A DNA stretch of 64,000 nucleotides from Pestalotiopsis fici W106-1 (lineage: Eukaryota; Ascomycota; Sordariomycetes; Amphisphaeriales; Sporocadaceae), in NCBI RefSeq assembly GCF_000516985.1, contig NW_006917099.1, forward strand, positions 1,938,685-2,002,684, read 5' to 3'. A program made the position numbers and the translations under genes. A model generated the notes under the pieces. That model made no database searches and was not told where the DNA came from. It saw only the letters and a program-made list of their open reading frames with translations. Shown in pieces: positions 58,861 through 64,000 of the stretch. Within the stretch, counting starts at the first letter, position 1, and the number at the start of each line of letters is the position of its first letter.

Positions 58861-59415
58861 GGCCAGAACGAAAGTATTCGACGGTGATCTTTTTTGGCAC
58901 CACAATCCGGTTTGCACTGCTTTTTCAAAACGACGAACCCCCATTCATAAAGCCCAAAGCAGACAGATACGAGTTCCTGGCCAGTTGCCCTGATATCGTC
59001 GCACTTGATAGCTCATGTTCCACTTTCAAGCGGCACAGACGGCACAGAGCCATTGCGGGCCGAACCGTCAAATGCCGATGAATCCTGCCAAATTTCATGC
59101 CAAGGAACATGTTTTGAACAAAATATGGAATCAGCCCAAACTTTGACCTCCTTGATAACTCTATGGAAATCTGCCAAGCATTCAGCTGAGCTGAACCATG
59201 CCCTCGGAGGCAATGTGGGGTGAGTCCATTGGGTCGAGACTTGCCTAGATAGGGCTGAATATTGTAATAGTACAACGAGTGGCTGGCTGAGACATTAGAC
59301 GAAACAATCAAAAGGACATATAAAGAGAGCGTCTCCCTTGGCATTTATCGTCTTTTGAATTCGTCTGCGCATTCATTCCCTGGTAGTAGGTGAGCACAAC
59401 CGGCCGAAAATCATC
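58861..59415. other. intergenic
   Basis: 555 bp; probable promoter of the nuclease gene at the right end (TATAAAGAG at about 59319). No gene recognised. Confidence 0.4.
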
Positions 59416-60557
59416 ATGTTGCCCAAGATCACACTCGGCGCTCTGCTACCTCTGGTCAGCTTTTTTGGACCAGTACATTCATGGCAACAAGAAGTCCATA
59501 ACCAAATTGGCTTCATGGCCGACGAAATGATTAGCACTGCGACGCGAGAAATGGTTGCCTCAATCCTAGAGCCCGAGTACCAGGGGTCCCTGGGCCGTGC
59601 CGCTGGATGGGCCGATACCGTGCGCAGAAATCCACATCCTTACAGCTATACCTGGCATTTCATCAGCGCGCGTGACAATCCGCCAGACGATTGTGGTTTA
59701 TACTACCACCGTGATTGTCAAAAGGGCGGCTGTGTGGTTCAACAAATTTCAAACCAGACAAAGATTCTCGAGAAATGTCTGAGAGCGCAGCAGAATGGCC
59801 GTATTGATGCAAAGGGAGACTACAACAGCAGGTCACCGGGCAAGATTGTATGCTCCGAGGCGTTGAAATGGGTCACGCACTTTGCCGGAGACGTTGCGCA
59901 GCCGTTGCACACGTCCAACCGGGCAACGGGCGGCAATTCCATCAAGGTCAAGTTTAATGGAACAGACTCGGATTTACACAAGGTGCGTACGACGGAATTT
60001 TGTGCAAATATTGCGCGGACAGGTCCATTTCCGTCTTGCCCGCCATGCACGTCGAATCGCACAGATCTACAGTACCTACATGAAGCTAACAGTCAGTTAC
60101 GCAGGTGTGGGACCGCGATATTTTATACGCCTTGGCACCGTTACCCAACGGCCCGCCCGCAACGTCTCTACATCCATTCTTTGCAGGTCTCGTCTCGCGG
60201 ATCCGGGACGACGCGTTCCGCTCGCCGCGGTCGACCTGGGCCATGTGCGACTTTGACGCGCGGAGAGACACGTTTTGCCCCGAGCAGTGGGCGCGGGACT
60301 CGAACGCCATTGTCTGCGACTACGCCTATGGCAGGTACGTCGAGGGCAGCGACTTGTTTCTCGGCAGCGATCGGTATGCCCAGGGCGCCATGCATATTGT
60401 AGAGCAGCAGATTGCCAAGGCCGCCTTTCGGTTGACTGGGTGGCTGGATGCCCTCGTTGAAAGAGTATCTGCCGAAGCCGACGGACCAGACGGCAGTAGC
60501 AGAACAGACGAGAGCCGGGACAAGCCGAGAATTCAAAGCACCAGCAACGAACTGTAA
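59416..60557 (+). CDS. secreted S1/P1-family zinc nuclease
   Basis: Two exons (59416-59982, 60105-60557) join in phase 0 (LHK|VWD) to 339 residues. A signal peptide ends at HS|WQQEVHNQIG, leaving the N-terminal Trp whose main chain binds zinc in S1/P1 nucleases. Further zinc ligands appear in order: the first His in VHNQIG, Asp in GWADTVR, HF in YTWHFISARD, HFAGDVAQPLH, and LHKVWD. Cysteine pairs and NQT/NGT sequons fit a secreted glycoprotein. It degrades single-stranded DNA and RNA and releases 5'-nucleotides, for phosphate and nucleoside scavenging or host-DNA attack. The ~30-residue polar C-terminus exceeds the usual end. Confidence 0.92.
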
Positions 60558-61262
60558 AGGCAGAGAAGCAAAACGAAATGATTTCTATTATTGGATGGGA
60601 AACACGTGTGGATCAAGGCTCCATTCCGTCGAGGGGAAAACGGGACTGCCGGGAGGTAGTATAGCTCTGTACTATAAATACCGAATCGTCAACGCCTGGA
60701 CCCCCGGAAATTCGGTTATCGCTAGCATCAAAAAGATATAATGACAACGGATATCGATATTTCAAATTCTTTTCTGGAACCCGGGCCCTCCGTTATATTA
60801 CGTTGCAGTGCCAAGTTTGGTTTACATGCACGTGAGGTGGTTACACTGCGCCATGTCTTGGTCTACTTTGTTTTCAACCGTGTCGATGCATTATACAAAG
60901 TATAGTCTGTAACGGGCTGAGGCAAGGGCATTGAGAGGGTGGCAATACGGCAAGTCTTGGTGGCCGTGAACAAGCTCGGAATCCAGGTTCGTCTTTTGAT
61001 CTGGTAATGATTTCCTCGAATGGTAATCTCGAGAGGCTGGGGTGAGTTGAAAAGGGCCCCATTCAGTCCAATCAAGGTTTATATATATTGCCTTGCATGC
61101 ATGTAATCCACACGAAATGTGGAGGAAATTCAGTCCAGCACCCCGGCAAATGTTGGACTGCAAAAAGATTTATTTGTCATTTTTTACTATTTGTCATGAA
61201 AGGGAACCAGGATCAACTCTCTTGGTTTTCCCAATATTTTCCTTGACTCAAAACTTTGCTTC
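60558..61262. other. intergenic between convergent genes
   Basis: 700 bp between two 3' ends; nothing recognised. Confidence 0.4.
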
Positions 61263-63850
61263 TCAAAGTAATTTCGTCTGGAGCCTCAACGTCTTGATCA
61301 AAATGGCATCCCTCAGGTTCCCCAAAATGATTTCAATCACCTGCTTGCCGCCACCCATTATGACGCCCGTCGCAAGCATGACACGCCCGACGTGCTTTTC
61401 CTGAAACGTCTCGAGCATGGACGTGGTTGTCTTGAGGACATTGTTGTAAATGGTACGGTCCTCCTTCTTGCTGGGTTCGGGGGCCTTGTTGATGAGTAGC
61501 AGGATCGACGCCTCCTTGAACCAAGGCGAGTCAATGACGGCCTCGACATTTTTTATCGTCTCCAGCACTTGCCCCGAATGTTGGCATTCCTCCATGTCAA
61601 TCACAAAAACGACAAAGACGGCTGCCTCGAACTGGTGAATCCATTTGCCCTTTTTGCCCGACAGTCCACCGACGTCGATGAACTCCACCCCGATTTCCGC
61701 GTCCTTGATCCTTATGACGTTGACGCCTCTCGTCTTGGCCATGTATGTCGTTGTATGTAGGATATCTAGCTCACTGGGCTTATAATCCTGGGCCGATATC
61801 CGTGGTATTGAATCAAAGTAACTGCGAGGCACGGTTAGTCATGGTTCCATTTGCAATCCAGAGTGCACTCACTGTTTTGCAGGTCCCGGCCAGTGTGCCC
61901 TTTTATCAAAGGAAGACTTTTGAATGAGGTCCGATACGAGCGAGTCCGAGACAATCGTCTGCAGTGCCTCATAGAACCGTTCATCCAATTCTCTTGCTGG
62001 CCAGGTATTTATACCATGATCCGGGAGATACTCCTCTATCAACTCGACATAGGCCCACAGGTATCTTGAATCCTTGCGTACCTCGGCAATCCGCATCTGC
62101 TCCACAAGCGCGTGGATGCATTTGGCCATGTTTGACATGATGACAATCCGATAGTCGAGCAGATCTTGCTCCGACAGCTTCTTTTGCTCCTTTCGATGTG
62201 CTGCCGACAAGAGGTATGATCGTGACTCGGATCCCAGTAGCAAGATTTTGTACTCGTTTTGCTTCTTCTTCTTCTTTTCCTTTTTCAAATCTTGGTCAAT
62301 GGCGCGCGACCGCTTCTGGGGCTCGCTCCCTCCACTCGACGCCGAGGAAAGTCCACGCCGCAGCCACTTGCTCTTGAGTGACGGATTTTGTTCTTTCAGT
62401 GACATGGTACGAAAGGTCGAGGCCAATGTCGTGTCACTGGCAATGGAGGAGCTTGGGCTTGTGACTGTAAATTTGTCCTGGGGATCGATTGGTGTCAGGG
62501 CGCTCCAGTCAACCAGCACTTTTCCGCTATCCATGGGCGAGTGGACTGGATCGACACTAAACTTGTCCCTGGTCTCGACGGGTATTTGGCTAGGACCGGA
62601 AACCATCTTTTCATCCACCTGTGGTAGTGTTGATATGCTAAACTTTTCCCTCGTTTCGACGGATGTACTACCTGAGCCGGAACCACGATACCTTGCATCT
62701 TTTCCTGAAGGTATTATGCTGAATTTCTCCCTAGTCTCGACGGGTCCTCTGCTTGGCCCAGCCACGGCTTCCTTCTCGTGTGTTGTGGGTGTAGGCGGTA
62801 TTACACTAAACTTGTCATGTGTTTCCACGCGGTATTCCTCGGCCAAGAACTTGTCAGCCTCCTCGGCATGACTGGTGTAAACAGCTACGGCTTTACCGCT
62901 GCTCGAAGTTTGGGCCTCCGTTGGGTGGGCCTCTGTTGGGTGGGCCTCCATTTGGTAACCCAACGCTTCATCCACCGTCGTTGGTTGATGAGGCCACTGA
63001 TGATATGCATGTGTGGTGAAATGTGGATCATAGCTTGAAGACCCGGTCGATGTGCTATGAGGTGAAAAGTCTGCTGGCGAAGATGTTGATGATGAAGGTG
63101 ATGAGAGTATAGAAGTGGCGTCTCTGTTTGCATAAACCCACGCCGCCGTCTCCTCCATGGCTTGAAAAATGACGTGGGTTTGCGGAGATGCAAGAATATA
63201 TTCTTGCTGGGAAATTGCAGCGCTGTCCAAAAAGTCAGTGAGTTGCAAGACGAGGAATTTCAGCTAGCCAGTATTTCTCATGTACTCCAAACTCACCTAT
63301 TGCAGACTTGCTGGATCAGCGTCCAGGCTGCCATGTGATGCTGTATGACTGGTAGTGCTTCCTCGAGTTTTGACGCCTTGGAAGAGGACGACGGCGAATG
63401 TTGTATCGAACTGCTGGGGCGATGTCCCGATAACGATTGCTGCGGTTGAGCCATGGGGTTGGCATCCTTTTTGGAACTCCTCATTCTCATCATGAGCTTG
63501 GACATGCTCCTCCTCGGCCCGCTAGCGGCTAGTCGATGCTGCTGGAGTATATCGCCGTCTATCCTCGCAATGAGCGGCCGACAACAGGTAATGCACCGGT
63601 CCAGATAGAGGACTAGCTGAACATGTAGAGCGGGCGCTCCATATTGCGAAGCGATGGCCTGTTCGACGCGATATTTGGTCTGACTGACGACACCCTGCAA
63701 GGTGAGAAGTTGGTTTTCTAGCGATAAGACGGTCGCGTCGTCGTAGCCCCATTTCCGTCGCAACTCGGCGGCACTCGCGAGCGTCGTCGCCACGGCCTCG
63801 AGCACACCCAAAAGACCAGTCACGGTGTCGGCGATGGCGAGCGACGCCAT
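61263..63850 (-). CDS. Galpha-like pseudo-GTPase with HeLo-like N-terminal region
   Basis: Three exons (63850-63297, 63222-61873, 61821-61263) join in phase to 820 residues. Residues 1-110 are helical and resemble the leader domain of fungal STAND/HeLo-like proteins (IADTVTGLLGVLEAVATTLASAAELRRKW, LSLENQLLTLQGVV). A Ser-rich linker leads to five VETRxKFS[IV] motifs (317-438), a poly-Lys patch at 499-505, then a Galpha fold from about 508: YKILLLGSESRSYLL for the P-loop, DILHTTTYMAKTRGVNVIRI for switch I, FIDVGGLSGKKGKWIHQFE for switch II, LLLINKAPEPSKKE for NKxD, and a Galpha-like C-terminus. GKS/T is missing, the catalytic Gln is Leu, and NKxD lost its Asp, so ordinary GTP cycling is unlikely. 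Role unknown; signalling is inferred. Confidence 0.85.
62463..62828 (-). repeat. five-copy VETRxKFS[IV] motif array in the Galpha-like protein
   Basis: Nine-residue units at residues 317-325 (VETHDKFSV), 346-354 (VETREKFSI), 373-381 (VETREKFSI), 400-408 (VETRDKFSV) and 430-438 (IDPQDKFTV). Start-to-start spacing is 29, 27, 27 and 30 residues. Between units the sequence is Pro/Ser/Gly-rich and not conserved, so selection seems to act on the short units. Confidence 0.85.
62916..62960 (-). repeat. short tandem repeat coding (P)TEAH units
   Basis: A 15-bp unit (GTTGGGTGGGCCTCT and variants) is repeated about three times and codes MEAHPTEAHPTEAQ in the linker before the motif array. It is likely length-variable between strains. 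Confidence 0.6.
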
Positions 63851-64000
63851 ATCGTCCGTCGCTGGTTACCTCTTCCAGGCGCTGTCGGGGAGGGCGGGGA
63901 GTTTTGCGCAACGCTACGCAACCGACGGACGGCGCGACCCCGTCCGTTGGGCGGCAACGATGTGTAATGAAACAAAACGACGGCCCCAGGGTGGGAAGAA
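63851..64000. other. leader/promoter edge of the Galpha-like gene
   Basis: 150 bp of GC-rich sequence upstream of the start codon; the window ends here. Nothing else is recognised. Confidence 0.4.

Overview
This window is nuclear DNA from a filamentous ascomycete. Genes carry short introns (about 45-90 nt) with GTRNGT donors and CTAAC-type branch sites. Gene families include HET-domain proteins, Zn(II)2Cys6 regulators, secreted hydrolases, a CYP52-like P450 and Mep-type ammonium permease. The mix fits Sordariomycetes, probably Hypocreales, but I cannot fix the species. There are no operons, rRNAs, CRISPR arrays or recognisable intact transposons. A run of 100 N at 43042-43141 is an assembly gap.

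Layout. 1-9.3 kb: an MRH-domain membrane receptor (Mrl1/Atg27-like), a secreted PNGase A-like amidase, and a convergent pair of NmrA-like reductase and BAHD-type acyltransferase. 10-17 kb: a coiled-coil protein, the Sec14-like SFH5, a secreted orphan and a small PLDc_N membrane protein. 17.4-27.4 kb: an FAAH/acetamidase-type amidase, a HET protein, an ankyrin protein and a P450. 27.5-36 kb: GH27 alpha-galactosidase divergent from an alginate-lyase-like enzyme, an ammonium permease with GATA sites upstream, and a 24-cysteine secreted protein. 36-48.9 kb: two SDR dehydratase/epimerases, a decayed Baeyer-Villiger monooxygenase, a second HET protein, a Zn2Cys6 regulator and a truncated IlvD/EDD dehydratase. 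49-58.9 kb: a 1027-residue orphan, then a likely amine-use unit (amino-acid/GABA-type permease divergent from a flavin monoamine oxidase, followed by a Zn2Cys6 regulator). 59.4-64 kb: an S1/P1 nuclease and a Galpha-like protein.

Most unusual items. (1) The last gene joins an N-terminal helical domain resembling fungal HeLo-like/STAND leaders, a 5-copy VETRxKFS[IV] motif array spaced 27-30 residues, and a Galpha fold whose P-loop, catalytic Gln and NKxD are all changed: a candidate pseudo-GTPase signalling protein. (2) Four separate genes need GC-AG introns to give sensible proteins. (3) The promoter shared by the permease and amine oxidase holds four imperfect ~25-bp repeats around TTATTGCCCA, with a uORF ending 10 nt before the oxidase start. 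(4) Two metabolic gene remnants lie within 10 kb of each other.

Coding models were built by hand from reading-frame continuity, splice consensus and family resemblance remembered from general knowledge; no search was run. Exon joins quoted below were checked for phase.
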